64,000 nucleotides of DNA from Cellvibrio sp. UBA7661 (GCA_002483365.1 DLHT01000005.1:248001-312000); one strand, 5' to 3'; positions 43,869-53,304 are shown, counted from the stretch's first letter. Made by a program: numbers and translations. The notes: a model not told the origin generated them from the letters alone.

Positions 43869-44969
43869 TTATTGCCGCTTCCGCAAACGCAACACAGCTG
43901 CCTGCTGGTCAATCACAAAATCAAAACGCCCGAGAATATCGACGCCTAACAATCCATCGAACAAATCAGCATTATCCATTGGCAAGCGCGCCAGCATGTG
44001 TTTATTGAAGGTCACGTTATCGATGGTGAGTGTATCAACCAAAAACAAATAGGTTTCTACCGTACCGCTTGCGGTGTTGAGCTGGATAGGTTTGGGCGAT
44101 TTTACTGAGGGGTAATGACGGTTGATAAAACTCGCTGTCAGGCCGCTAATAGATGCGCCTGTGTCCAATAATAATTTTACCTGTTCGCCTTCAATGGTAA
44201 CCGGCACCAAAAACTGGCTGCCAAAACGAATTAAAGGGATTTGCATTTCTGCGGGCGAATCATCTTGTTGTGTGCCTTCATAGAGTTTCGCCAATAAACC
44301 TTCTGCACGCGCCTGGGTATCGGGTTGGTTAGCGGCCATGAGTGCGTGATATTGCGCCTGCTCTTTTTCTTCAAGTTTCAAATGCATTTTTGCCAACAGC
44401 AAATGCAACTCACCATTGTCAGGGGTGAGTTTGATCAGGTCATTAATTTGCAGCATTAACCATTCATAACTCTCACCAAATATGGCGGGATTTTCACTCA
44501 GGCGGATTAAATATTTCGCCAGATAAGCCAAAGCATCTTCCATTTTTTTTGCATCGATCTCGATACCGAGATAACGAAACCAGGTGGCAACTGATTCTTT
44601 ATGCAGCCCCTGCTGTTCATAAACGCGCGCCAATAGCCAGAGCGCCTCAGTGTTGCGCGGCTCATGCCCAAGCAATTGCTGCAGCAAGCGCACGGCTTCG
44701 CCGTAGGCACCATTGGCAATTAATTGATTAGCTCGCTCAAGCGGTGATTGTGCTTTAACAGAGGGCGGTAGATGAGGCAATGCAGAGCTGGTGGTTTGCG
44801 ATTCAGAAGAATGATTCCGGGGTGAATCATATCGCTCAGGAACCACATCGATCGCTGAAGAAGTTACAGCGCCAATATCATGAGCGCGCTGTTGATGGCG
44901 ATACTCGCTGGCATAAAAGCCCAGCGAGAATGCGATGATTGAAATAACGAAAACAGGAAATCTTTTCAT
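43869..44969 (-). CDS. Membrane-anchored TPR protein with retropepsin-like aspartic protease domain
   Basis: A 366-residue protein with an N-terminal membrane anchor (about 3-18), a TPR-like helical region (about 80-225, repeated NTEALWLLARVYEQQGL-type units) and a C-terminal retropepsin-like domain (about 250-366). The catalytic motif is LLLDTGASISGL, the flap region SGTVETYLFLVD, and the second hydrophobic motif FDGLLGVDILGRF. Single-domain retropepsins act as dimers in the periplasm; targets are unknown. Start at 44969 (MKRFPVF). Confidence 0.82.
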   Translation of the reverse strand: MKRFPVFVISIIAFSLGFYASEYRHQQRAHDIGAVTSSAIDVVPERYDSPRNHSSESQTTSSALPHLPPSVKAQSPLERANQLIANGAYGEAVRLLQQLLGHEPRNTEALWLLARVYEQQGLHKESVATWFRYLGIEIDAKKMEDALAYLAKYLIRLSENPAIFGESYEWLMLQINDLIKLTPDNGELHLLLAKMHLKLEEKEQAQYHALMAANQPDTQARAEGLLAKLYEGTQQDDSPAEMQIPLIRFGSQFLVPVTIEGEQVKLLLDTGASISGLTASFINRHYPSVKSPKPIQLNTASGTVETYLFLVDTLTIDNVTFNKHMLARLPMDNADLFDGLLGVDILGRFDFVIDQQAAVLRLRKRQ

Positions 44970-45000
44970 GTGCCCAGCCTGCACGGCCGGGCCTATTTAA

Positions 45001-45816
45001 TCAATACTCGGCGGCTGGTTTATCCAGGGTTTTTATCTGGATATTGCGGAAGAAGGTTTCTGCACCCTCTGACTGGATTTGCAATTTTCCGCGCGTGAGT
45101 GGAACGTATTTGCCATCCACCATATGACGGGAATTAAAACCGCGGAACACCTCATGACCATTCACTTTATGGATCAGGGTTTTGCCATCGGTAATCACTT
45201 CCATCGTATCCCACTCGCCACTCGGCTTTTCATAGTTGCCGAGTTTGAGCACGCGCGCAGCAATATCTTTACGCAGCGGCAGCGATGGATCGTAGCGATA
45301 GAATTTCCAATCGCCGATATTGGTATCACCCGCGTGCACATCGATGATCACGCCATCAAGACTGTGGTAGTCACCGCTATCACCTTCCTGCACCTGAAAT
45401 TCATGGCTGCGCATCCAATGGCTGCTCTGCGCGCCTTGCGGGCCTACCGCAAAATACAAAATACCGTTATCGCGCGGCGCATCCAGACGCGGAGGCCATT
45501 TTTTATCACCCCACTTCACCTCAAATTTCAAATGAAAGTTTTCAAACTCCTCAATGCTGGTCAAGCCGCCCCACTCTTCGCCCGATACGCGCAGCAAACC
45601 ATCCACTACCGAGAAGACTTTTTTGGGGTCATTGTTCAGACCGCGCGGTTTGTGTTTGGAAACCAGATTGTATGCATTTGTCTCTGGCTGGTAGCTCACA
45701 TAAGCTTCCCACCCGGTGAGATCCTTACCGTTAAATAAGCTTTTCCATTCGCCGGCAAAACTCTGGGCACTGGCCAGCAGCCCGCAGATCAAAAATCCTG
45801 ATATCAGTCGTTTCAT
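45001..45816 (-). CDS. DUF1080 (3-keto-disaccharide hydrolase) family secreted protein
   Basis: A 271-residue protein with a signal peptide (cleavage near SFAGE) and the DUF1080 concanavalin-like fold: WKSLFNGKDLTGWEAY, FHLKFEVKW, DNGILYFAVG, SHEFQVQEGD and a C-terminal strand GKLQIQSEGAETFFRNIQI. Characterised members hydrolyse 3-keto-glycosides. GAGGA precedes the ATG. No dehydrogenase partner is near. Confidence 0.82.
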   Translation of the reverse strand: MKRLISGFLICGLLASAQSFAGEWKSLFNGKDLTGWEAYVSYQPETNAYNLVSKHKPRGLNNDPKKVFSVVDGLLRVSGEEWGGLTSIEEFENFHLKFEVKWGDKKWPPRLDAPRDNGILYFAVGPQGAQSSHWMRSHEFQVQEGDSGDYHSLDGVIIDVHAGDTNIGDWKFYRYDPSLPLRKDIAARVLKLGNYEKPSGEWDTMEVITDGKTLIHKVNGHEVFRGFNSRHMVDGKYVPLTRGKLQIQSEGAETFFRNIQIKTLDKPAAEY

Positions 45817-45923
45817 TGGTAGTAGTCCTCGCGTTTTTTTGTTGTGCTGCGCAGACTAGGGACTGATACAAAATGAGTCCATATCAAACATAACGTCATT
45901 ACAGTCCTTTACCTTGGGCGGGA

Positions 45924-47081
45924 TTAGAAACGGATGGTACTGAGTTGATACACCTTGTCGCGCATGTTTTGTGCGTTATCCGCTTCACCCAACGCATCGT
46001 AAATAGTGGCGGCCAGTGTGTAAAAGCGAGCTTCATTGCCTTCTTTTTTTATCGCTTTTTTAATCAGCTCCAGAGCCGCCGGATAATCACCTTTTGCGAT
46101 CTCATCCTCGGCGCGTTTGAACATAAAATAAGGATTGGCATTGCGATGCAGACGCACACGTTTTTGATAGTAATCGGCACGCTCTTTATTGCCTATCTCC
46201 TGATAAATGCCTGCAAGATTGTGCATGATGGTGTAGTCGCGCGGATTAATCTGCAAGCCATGCAAATACACTTTTTCGGCTTCCGGCAATAATCCCTGAC
46301 GACGATAAAAGCTGCCGAAATTGCTCCAGATATAACTTGGCTCCTCGCTCATTAGCAGCGCCTTGCGCAGATATAAAAATGCCTCGCGGGGCTTGCCTTC
46401 CGCGGCCAGCTCCATTCCGCGATTGGAATAAAACTGCGCAGCGACCAGTGGTTTACCAATCACTTTCTGTTTGTAATGCGGACGAAAACGGCGCATTTCC
46501 AGATCGACAACAATATCGCTGATATCCGCATTACCCACCACTCGCACCCAGCTTTGGTTAGCGCGCGGCATAAATACTTTGGCGTTCACGTGACGCATCA
46601 ACAAATAGGTATCGGTTGCGCGCATATCCCAAGTGGGCGGCAAGATCACCTCGTTCACTTCCGCTTTCAAACCGACATGGCGCGCCATTGCAACATACAA
46701 CAAGGTATAACTCAGGCAATTGGCCTGGCGGCGCTCAAACGCCTCAATGCCTGTGATGGTGTCGTAGGCGCTATAGGTAATACCGCGGCCGCCATAATTG
46801 GTCGATGTCATCAGCGCTTTATGCAGCGCCTCTGCTTTGGCACCACTGCTATTGATACCCGCTGTCGCCGCTTCGGCAAATTGTTTCATCTCGGGCGTCA
46901 ACCCAAACAGTTCCAGATCGGGCAGCTCTGCCGGCAAATACGCGCGCCCCAGAATCAGTTCGCCAGACAATTCTTTTGCCAAAGAGCTTTTATCTGTCAA
47001 AAGAGGGACTTTCTGCACCACCGATGAACAGGCACAGAGCATCAAACAGCTAAAAATAAATAATAACCGCGCTATTTTCAT
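45924..47081 (-). CDS. Lipoprotein with transglutaminase-like and TPR domains
   Basis: A 385-residue lipoprotein with lipobox LCAC (Cys18). The N-terminal half has a transglutaminase-like region centred on RQANCLSYTLLYVAMARHVG, with the Cys as candidate nucleophile. The C-terminal half (about 215-385) holds four or so TPR units (AGIYQEIGNKERADYYQKRV and similar). Such proteins occur in gammaproteobacterial envelopes with no assigned role. It lies 107 bases upstream of the DUF1080 gene on the same strand. Confidence 0.75.
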   Translation of the reverse strand: MKIARLLFIFSCLMLCACSSVVQKVPLLTDKSSLAKELSGELILGRAYLPAELPDLELFGLTPEMKQFAEAATAGINSSGAKAEALHKALMTSTNYGGRGITYSAYDTITGIEAFERRQANCLSYTLLYVAMARHVGLKAEVNEVILPPTWDMRATDTYLLMRHVNAKVFMPRANQSWVRVVGNADISDIVVDLEMRRFRPHYKQKVIGKPLVAAQFYSNRGMELAAEGKPREAFLYLRKALLMSEEPSYIWSNFGSFYRRQGLLPEAEKVYLHGLQINPRDYTIMHNLAGIYQEIGNKERADYYQKRVRLHRNANPYFMFKRAEDEIAKGDYPAALELIKKAIKKEGNEARFYTLAATIYDALGEADNAQNMRDKVYQLSTIRF

Positions 47082-47264
47082 TGTTATCAGGCTCGCAACT
47101 GGTTAGACATTCACTGTCAGTATAGGAGCTATTCCTGCCTCCCGCGCGTCACAAATGTCACGCTAAACCTGTGAGATACAAACATTTTTTACTGCATGAG
47201 TGAACCACTTTAAAAACCATTCAGGCCACTGACTGCTCCCACCCAACGCTACCTGAACACACCA

Positions 47265-47456
47265 TGCGCAAAAAAAGTGCGCACATGCTCCCATTCGGAT
47301 GAGAAACACGCACACCATTCCCACAAAAACAGGCACCAAAAAAACGCAGCTATTTTTTGCGCGATCCACAAACGGGCAAAAGCAAACGAAACCTTGCAAT
47401 AAGCATAAAAACACTGCGCCGTTAAAGTGCGCCACCGTTTTTGGCACAGTGTTTGA
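47265..47456 (+). promoter_or_regulatory. NtrC-like boxes and sigma-54-like promoter ahead of the nitrate transporter
   Basis: TGCGC-N7-GTGCG occurs at 47265-47281 and again at 47415-47431, the same 17-bp geometry as the NtrC consensus TGCAC-N7-GTGCA. TGGCAC (47442-47447), five bases, then TTGA (47453-47456) resembles a sigma-54 -24/-12 pair with the final C changed. The gene starts 163 bases downstream. The gap 47082-47264 shows nothing else. Confidence 0.5.
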
Positions 47457-47505
47457 ATAAGCCCTGTTGTACTGAATCAATACACCCAACCGTTTTTTGA
47501 TCGCG

Positions 47506-47531
47506 ATTTAATTTTCAACGAAAAATTAAAT
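47506..47531 (+). other. AT-rich leader hairpin upstream of the nitrate transporter
   Basis: ATTTAATTTT (47506-47515) and AAAATTAAAT (47522-47531) pair perfectly around six bases in the predicted leader. No T run follows. Role unknown. Confidence 0.4.
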
Positions 47532-47618
47532 TCCAGTTTCACAAAAAACAAAGCAGAAAAAAGTAACCGTAAAAAATTTATTTCCGCAGCTAATTTTTTA
47601 TCGAGCCAGGAGTTCTAG

Positions 47619-49016
47619 ATGAACAAGACGATGAGAACAATGAAAAAAATTTCATACGTATTAAGACCATTTGCAAAAACAACACTGGCCATTGCTGCCG
47701 CATTTTCATTAATGGCATCTGCACAAGCCGAGACTGGTCCAGCAGAAAAAACCGAATTGAAATTTGGCTTTATAAAACTGACCGACATGGTGCCTTTAGC
47801 AGTTGCTTATGAAAATGGCTACTTTGATGATGAAGGCCTGAGTGTTGAGTTGGAAGCACAAGCCAACTGGAAGGTAGTTCTTGACCGCGTAATTTCGGGC
47901 GAGCTTGATGGCTCACACATGCTATTGGCACAACCGGTTGCCGCCAACGTTGGTTTTGGTACACCCGCAGAATTAGTGTTTCCTTTCACCATGACACAAA
48001 ACACTTATGCGATTACCGTTTCCAATGAAATTTGGAAAAAAATGAAAAAGAATGTGCCCGTTGATGCGGATGGAAAACCTGTCCATCCCATTAGCGCCAG
48101 CACATTAAAGCCTGTTGTTGACAGTATGAAAGACGCAGGAAAATCCATCCAAATGGGCATGGTATTTCCTGTATCAACACACAATATGGGCCTGCGTTAC
48201 TGGCTAGCCGCTGGCGGTATTAATCCCGGTTTATATGCACCACACAAAGGAGATATTACCGGGCAAATCGATGCCGATGTTTTATTATCGGTAACGCCAC
48301 CACCACAAATGCCCGCCACCATGGAAGCCGGAACCATCCAAGGTTATTCCGTCGGTGAGCCATGGAATCAGCAAGCGGTATTTCGCGGCATTGGAGTACC
48401 GGTAATGGCGGTGCACAATAAAATTGGCGATAAAGTACTTGGCATGCGCAAAGACTTTATCGAAAAAAATCCCAACACCAGCGTGCGCGTGGTGAAGGCC
48501 ATGATTCGCGCAGCGAAATGGCTGGATGAAAACAATAATGCAAACCGCAACGAAGCAGCCAAAATGATTTCTGCCGCGCACTATGTGGGCGCTGATTACA
48601 AAGTTATCGCCAACTCCATGACCGGTGTCTTTGAGTACGAGCGCAAAGATGTTCGCCCAACACCGGACTTCAATGTGTTCTTCCGCTACAACGCGTCTTA
48701 CCCTCATACATCTGATGCAATTTGGTATCTGACCCAAATGCGCCGCTGGGGCCAAATTCCAGAAACAAAACCAGACAGCTGGTATATGGAAATGGGCAAA
48801 AAAACCGTAGCACCAGAAATTTATCATCAAGCGGCTGCAGACTTGATTGCCGAAGGAAAAATGAGTGCAAGTGACTTTCCCGATTTCAAAACATTTAATG
48901 GCATTCGCGCAGCAGATGAAACCGTGTGGATCGACGGCGTGCAATTTGATGCAAACAAACCTAATGAATATCTCACCAAATTCAAAATCGGTTTAAAAGG
49001 CGACGAAAAAATTTAA
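47619..49016 (+). CDS. nrtA: Nitrate-type ABC transporter substrate-binding protein (NrtA family)
   Basis: A 465-residue periplasmic binding protein of the NrtA/CmpA family with a signal peptide ending near SAQAE. Blocks KFGFIKLTDMVPLAVAYENG, FPVSTHNMGLRYWLAAGGI and GYSVGEPWNQQA are characteristic. NrtA captures nitrate (CmpA bicarbonate) for the NrtB-NrtC/D importer. The gene follows the NtrC/sigma-54-like region, which supports a nitrogen ligand. Permease and ATPase genes follow in order. AGGAG precedes the ATG. Confidence 0.88.
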   Translation: MNKTMRTMKKISYVLRPFAKTTLAIAAAFSLMASAQAETGPAEKTELKFGFIKLTDMVPLAVAYENGYFDDEGLSVELEAQANWKVVLDRVISGELDGSHMLLAQPVAANVGFGTPAELVFPFTMTQNTYAITVSNEIWKKMKKNVPVDADGKPVHPISASTLKPVVDSMKDAGKSIQMGMVFPVSTHNMGLRYWLAAGGINPGLYAPHKGDITGQIDADVLLSVTPPPQMPATMEAGTIQGYSVGEPWNQQAVFRGIGVPVMAVHNKIGDKVLGMRKDFIEKNPNTSVRVVKAMIRAAKWLDENNNANRNEAAKMISAAHYVGADYKVIANSMTGVFEYERKDVRPTPDFNVFFRYNASYPHTSDAIWYLTQMRRWGQIPETKPDSWYMEMGKKTVAPEIYHQAAADLIAEGKMSASDFPDFKTFNGIRAADETVWIDGVQFDANKPNEYLTKFKIGLKGDEKI

Positions 49017-49113
49017 GCGCCTCACGCTAAATAGCACAGCTGAAATCATAAGCCCGCACCGCTCTCAAGGATGAGCGCACAAAGGTAACGCGGGCACCGC
49101 AGAGGAAACGATC

Positions 49114-50091
49114 ATGAGCAATACGTTAGTGACTTTGAAAGTTGAGCAATTCAAAGCCATCAAATGGCGTGAAGTATTTATCAATACATTGATGCCGATA
49201 ATGGGAATACTGTTATTTATTTTGGTGTGGCACTCTGCTGCGCCCGGCATCAAAACATCACTGGGGGATTTTCCCCAACCCAAACAAGTGTACGAACAAT
49301 GGGGCAATTTGGTAGATGAGTACACTGCCGAACAAGCGCGCGCAGCGGTATTTTATGAGCGCCAGGAAAAACGCAATGCAGAATTATTAGCAAAAGACCC
49401 AAATGCAAAATTGGACGTGCGCGAATTTAATGGCCGCCCTACTTTTTTTGACAAAGTACAAACCAGTTTGGTCACTGTTTTATCCGGCTTTCTGGTTGCA
49501 ACGGTGATCGCCATCCCGGTGGGGATCATGATTGGTTTAAGCCAAACACTTTATAGCGCCATCAATCCACTCATCCAAATTTTCAAACCCGTTTCGCCGC
49601 TAGCCTGGTTGCCGTTGGTCACGCTGGTAGTCAGCGCTGTGTACGTTTCTGACTCCCCTGCCTTTTCCAAGTCATACATTATTTCGCTGCTGACAGTGAG
49701 CCTCTGTTCACTGTGGCCAACCATGATCAATACCGCGGTTGGCGTTGCCGGAGTGAGTAAAGATTTGGTGAATGTCAGCCGCGTGTTGCGCCTTGGTTGG
49801 TTCACGCACGTCATGAAAATTGTGCTGCCTTCAGCTATTCCCATGATGTTTACCGGCTTGCGTATTTCACTCGGCATTGCGTGGATGGTATTGATCGCCG
49901 CTGAAATGCTCTCGCAAAACCCCGGCCTTGGAAAATTTGTGTGGGATGAATTCCAAAATGGCTCGTCCGATTCATTGAGCCGTATTTGTCTTGCGATTTT
50001 AGTGATCGGCCTGATTGGATTTTTACTCGACCGCGCGATTTTAATGCTGCAAACCTACGTCAATTGGGACAAAGGGGCCGTTGTACGTTAA
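49114..50091 (+). CDS. nrtB: Nitrate-type ABC transporter permease (NrtB family)
   Basis: A 325-residue permease with an N-terminal helix, an unusually long soluble loop (about 55-115, rich in charged residues) and five further helices; EAA-type loop RVLRLGWFTHVMKIVLPSAI and AEMLSQNPGLGKFVWDEFQN are family marks. GAGGAA precedes the ATG. It pairs with the downstream ATPase. Confidence 0.88.
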   Translation: MSNTLVTLKVEQFKAIKWREVFINTLMPIMGILLFILVWHSAAPGIKTSLGDFPQPKQVYEQWGNLVDEYTAEQARAAVFYERQEKRNAELLAKDPNAKLDVREFNGRPTFFDKVQTSLVTVLSGFLVATVIAIPVGIMIGLSQTLYSAINPLIQIFKPVSPLAWLPLVTLVVSAVYVSDSPAFSKSYIISLLTVSLCSLWPTMINTAVGVAGVSKDLVNVSRVLRLGWFTHVMKIVLPSAIPMMFTGLRISLGIAWMVLIAAEMLSQNPGLGKFVWDEFQNGSSDSLSRICLAILVIGLIGFLLDRAILMLQTYVNWDKGAVVR

Positions 50092-50099
50092 CCACGCCA

Positions 50100-50227
50100 C
50101 CCTCACCCCAGCCCTCTCCCGTAAACGGGAGAGGGAGAGGGAGTTAAGTTTCAGTCCACCTCTTATGGGTAAGGGCACCAAGCGTTGTGCCCCCTCTCCC
50201 ACCTGTGGGAGAGGGTTGGGGTGAGGG
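50100..50227. repeat. GC-rich dispersed repeat with 21-bp inverted ends, between nrtB and the ATPase gene
   Basis: The left end 50100-50120 (CCCTCACCCC...) and right end 50207-50227 (...GGGGTGAGGG) are reverse complements with one mismatch, and each holds an inner CTCTCCC/GGGAGAG hairpin. This is a type of extragenic repeat common in gammaproteobacteria. It could modulate ATPase expression. It creates a spurious in-frame extension of the ATPase gene starting at 50185. Confidence 0.8.
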
Positions 50228-50265
50228 CAAAATTAAATGAAATTTTTATCACAGAGGAATCCACC

Positions 50266-51123
50266 ATGAGCCAGATTCATTTGGAACTCACCAAAGTCGG
50301 CATCGAATTTCCCACCCCCAAAGGGCCTTTTTGCGCGCTGCAAAATGTCGATCTGAAAATCAAAAAAGGCGAATTTGTTTCACTCATCGGTCACTCGGGT
50401 TGCGGCAAATCCACCGTACTGAATATTGTTGCCGGTTTGTATCAAGCCACTACTGGCGGAGTGGTCTTAAATGGCAAAGAAGTGAATGAACCCGGCCCTG
50501 AGCGCGCGGTGGTTTTCCAAAACCATTCACTGCTGCCATGGTTAACGGCGTATGAGAATGTCGAGCTGGGTGTGAAGCGTGTATTCAAAGGCAAAAAAAC
50601 CAGAGCGGAAATGCGCGAGTGGATTGAGCACAATCTTGAACTTGTTCATATGACCCACGCCATGCACAAACGCCCCGATGAAATCTCGGGTGGGATGAAA
50701 CAGCGTGTCGGTATCGCCCGCGCTTTGGCGATGGAGCCGCAAGTGTTGCTGATGGATGAACCCTTCGGCGCACTAGACGCACTAACCCGCGCGCACCTGC
50801 AGGATTCGCTGATGGAAATCCAGACCGAGCTGGGCAATACCGTAATCATGATTACCCATGATGTAGATGAGGCAGTGCTGCTCTCTGACCGCATCGTAAT
50901 GATGACCAATGGCCCGGCCGCGACCGTGGGGGAAATCCTCGATGTTCCACTTGCCCGCCCGCGCAACCGCCTGGAATTGGCCGACAATCCCGAATACAAC
51001 CACTATCGTTCTGCCGTACTGCGCTTTCTCTATGAGAAGCAGAAAAAAGTGGAATCGATTGATACCAAACGCAACACCAAACCCCTTGAGCAAGAGGTCA
51101 CTAAGACCAAAAGTGTCGCCTGA
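50266..51123 (+). CDS. nrtC: Nitrate-type ABC transporter ATP-binding protein (NrtC/NrtD family)
   Basis: A 285-residue ATPase: Walker A GHSGCGKSTV, Q-loop VFQNHSLLPW, signature SGGMKQRVG, Walker B LLMDEPFGALD, switch His in ITHDVDEA. It lacks the extra C-terminal NrtA-like domain of cyanobacterial NrtC. Start at 50266 with AGAGGAA seven bases upstream; a frame from 50185 would translate repeat DNA. A terminator follows at 51156. Confidence 0.88.
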   Translation: MSQIHLELTKVGIEFPTPKGPFCALQNVDLKIKKGEFVSLIGHSGCGKSTVLNIVAGLYQATTGGVVLNGKEVNEPGPERAVVFQNHSLLPWLTAYENVELGVKRVFKGKKTRAEMREWIEHNLELVHMTHAMHKRPDEISGGMKQRVGIARALAMEPQVLLMDEPFGALDALTRAHLQDSLMEIQTELGNTVIMITHDVDEAVLLSDRIVMMTNGPAATVGEILDVPLARPRNRLELADNPEYNHYRSAVLRFLYEKQKKVESIDTKRNTKPLEQEVTKTKSVA

Positions 51124-51155
51124 CTTTACATAACCCTTGCTTGATGACCTCTGTT

Positions 51156-51179
51156 GCCCCGGCTTGCCTGGGCTTTTTT
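51156..51179 (+). terminator. Terminator of the nitrate transporter operon
   Basis: GCCCCGG and CCTGGGC pair around CTTG and are followed by six T, 32 bases past the ATPase stop. Confidence 0.8.
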
Positions 51180-51355
51180 ATGCACAACAAAAATAAATAC
51201 AACCTTATGATTTATAAAACAAAAATAATAAAAATTCAGCTTGCCCAGCATAAAAACCATGGCACATTTTTCATCATTGGTATAGATTGTGCAGCACATA
51301 TAGCAACATTCATCTGTGACGGATCACGCACTTTTGTAAACAAGACGCGAAATCC

Positions 51356-53200
51356 ATGCTGCAGCTTATCAATTCAAATTTTCCACTTCCCAATCCACTG
51401 CCATCAACCCAAGCCAATCCCACTACACAAACAGATACCGCACCCGATGCCGCACCACCGGCACAGCAGACGACTTATGCTGACCTGATTGTGGATTATC
51501 TGGCCCAGATGGGTATAGACACGGTATTTGGCGTTCCCGGTGGCGCAATTGAGCCACTGCTCAATTCACTTGCCCGCAGTGAACGCAAAGGCGGGCCGCG
51601 CCTGGTAGTCGCCCGCCATGAATGCGGCGCAGCGTTTATGGCCGATGGTTATGCGCGCGAGACCGGCAAGATGGGTGTGGTGTGCGCAACCACCGGGCCG
51701 GGCGCAACCAACCTGATTACCGGTGTTGCATCAGCCTTGGCCGATGAAGTCCCTATGCTGGTGATTACCGCCCAGACACCGCTGCCCAAGTTCGGCAAGC
51801 GCGCGCTACAGGAATCCAGCTGTACCGCTATCGATACTGTCGGCATGTTCCGCTACGTCACCCAATTCAATACGCTGGTATCGCACCACGAACAACTGGA
51901 AAGCAAACTGGTGTCGGCCATTATGGCGGCGCACCGCAAACCCAACGGGCCTGTGCATATCAGTATCCCGGCGGACGTACTGCGCTCACCAGCCACCATT
52001 AATGCCCATATCCACAGCGACTTGCTAATACACGACTTCGCCATGGCCGACGATTCCGCCATCGCCCGTCTGTGCGAGAAGCTGGGTAAAGTCGACAACC
52101 TGGTGATGTACATCGGCAATGGTGTTGGCAAAGCCAGCAAACAAATTATGGAGTTCATCGAACTGACCGGTGCCGCTTTTGTGACCGGGCCTATGGGTAA
52201 AACCTGGGTTGATGAACATCACCCGCTCTACCGTGGCGTGTATGGCTTTGCCGGGCATGAGAGCGCCCGCCAATTGTTCCAAAGCAAAGAGGTAGACCTG
52301 ATTCTGGCGGTAGGTACCGAGCTGGGCGAACTGGGCACCAGCGGCTGGCAAAACGATCTGCTCAACACCAAGCTGGTGCATATCGATTCATCGATTGAGC
52401 ACTTCACCCGCTCCCCTATGGCCAACCTGCATGTGTTCGGCAATATCGATGTGATCTTTGACCGCCTGGTTAAAAGCGTACGCGAAGTGCGCAAATGGGG
52501 CCGCTCCTGGGAAACACTGCCCAACGCAAACCAAACCCCCAATATCAATGGCGGATTTTTTACCCTGCGCGAAGCCGACAAATGCCTCTCTAACGCCAGC
52601 CCGGTAAAACCGCAGCGGCTGATGACCCATTTGTCACACGCGCTGCCAGACGATACGCGAATTTTTGTCGATGCCGGCAATGGCTGGTCATGGGCAACTC
52701 ATTATTTATCGCGCTCCAATAGCCAGGGTTTATATCGCATCGCCATGGGTTATGGCTCTATGGCCTGGTCGATCGGTGCGGCCATCGGCTCAGCTATTGG
52801 CAACCGCGCTGCGCCCACACTGTGCATTGTGGGCGATGGCTCTTATTTAATGAGCGCACAAGAAATTACCGTGGCAGCCCAACAACAACTGCCGGTGGTT
52901 TTTCTGGTACTCAATGATGCAGCCATGGGCATGGTGATGCACGGCCAGCAACTCGGCCAGCAGGAGTCCATCGGCTGGGAACTGAATGAAGTCAATTACG
53001 CGCTCATGGCACAGGCAATGGGGGTCGATGGCATTGTCATTGATTCACCGGAGCAACTGGACAAACTTGACTATCAAGCCCTCTTCCAAAAACGCGGCCC
53101 GACACTGTTGGATGTGCGGATCGACCGCAATGAAATCCCCCCAATGGGCGATCGAATCAAAGGACTTGCGATCAATGGTTCTGCAACACCTGGCGGCTAG
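51356..53200 (+). CDS. Thiamine-diphosphate enzyme, acetolactate synthase-like large subunit
   Basis: A 614-residue protein with the three domains of the ThDP decarboxylase/synthase family. About residues 40-205 form the N-terminal domain (GVPGGAIEPLL, catalytic Glu in RHECGAAFMADGYAR), the middle follows, and the C-terminal domain holds the cofactor motif VGDGSYLMSAQEITVAAQQQ...LND. A 40-residue Pro/Thr/Gln N-terminal extension is unusual. It could be a catabolic acetolactate synthase, oxalyl-CoA decarboxylase-like or another 2-oxo acid enzyme; no small subunit is near. It has its own 176-base upstream gap after the transporter terminator and weak ribosome-binding sequence. Confidence 0.78.
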   Translation: MLQLINSNFPLPNPLPSTQANPTTQTDTAPDAAPPAQQTTYADLIVDYLAQMGIDTVFGVPGGAIEPLLNSLARSERKGGPRLVVARHECGAAFMADGYARETGKMGVVCATTGPGATNLITGVASALADEVPMLVITAQTPLPKFGKRALQESSCTAIDTVGMFRYVTQFNTLVSHHEQLESKLVSAIMAAHRKPNGPVHISIPADVLRSPATINAHIHSDLLIHDFAMADDSAIARLCEKLGKVDNLVMYIGNGVGKASKQIMEFIELTGAAFVTGPMGKTWVDEHHPLYRGVYGFAGHESARQLFQSKEVDLILAVGTELGELGTSGWQNDLLNTKLVHIDSSIEHFTRSPMANLHVFGNIDVIFDRLVKSVREVRKWGRSWETLPNANQTPNINGGFFTLREADKCLSNASPVKPQRLMTHLSHALPDDTRIFVDAGNGWSWATHYLSRSNSQGLYRIAMGYGSMAWSIGAAIGSAIGNRAAPTLCIVGDGSYLMSAQEITVAAQQQLPVVFLVLNDAAMGMVMHGQQLGQQESIGWELNEVNYALMAQAMGVDGIVIDSPEQLDKLDYQALFQKRGPTLLDVRIDRNEIPPMGDRIKGLAINGSATPGG

Positions 53201-53304
53201 GCTGGCTGGGGGTTACAGGCCTCTGTTCGCCAAAATCATTCCTATGCGAATAGCCATCGGCAGTTTATGCTAGGCTGAAAGGATATGAATTCGGAGACCC
53301 ATGA

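Noticed and set aside
45079..45738. 219-codon plus-strand frame opposite the DUF1080 gene
   Set aside because: Antisense to a gene with clear family motifs and a signal peptide.
45871..45900. AATGA...TCATT upstream of the DUF1080 gene as a third copy of the fmdA/urtA element
   Set aside because: The spacing is different and the CCACTAC and TTTGACG blocks are missing.
48285..48944. 219-codon minus-strand frame inside nrtA
   Set aside because: Shadow of a strongly conserved gene on the other strand; composition is odd (Cys/His/Phe rich) and no start signal is seen.
50185..50265. Longer N-terminus for the nitrate transporter ATPase
   Set aside because: The extra residues are translated from the right end of a dispersed repeat; a strong ribosome-binding site supports the ATG at 50266.
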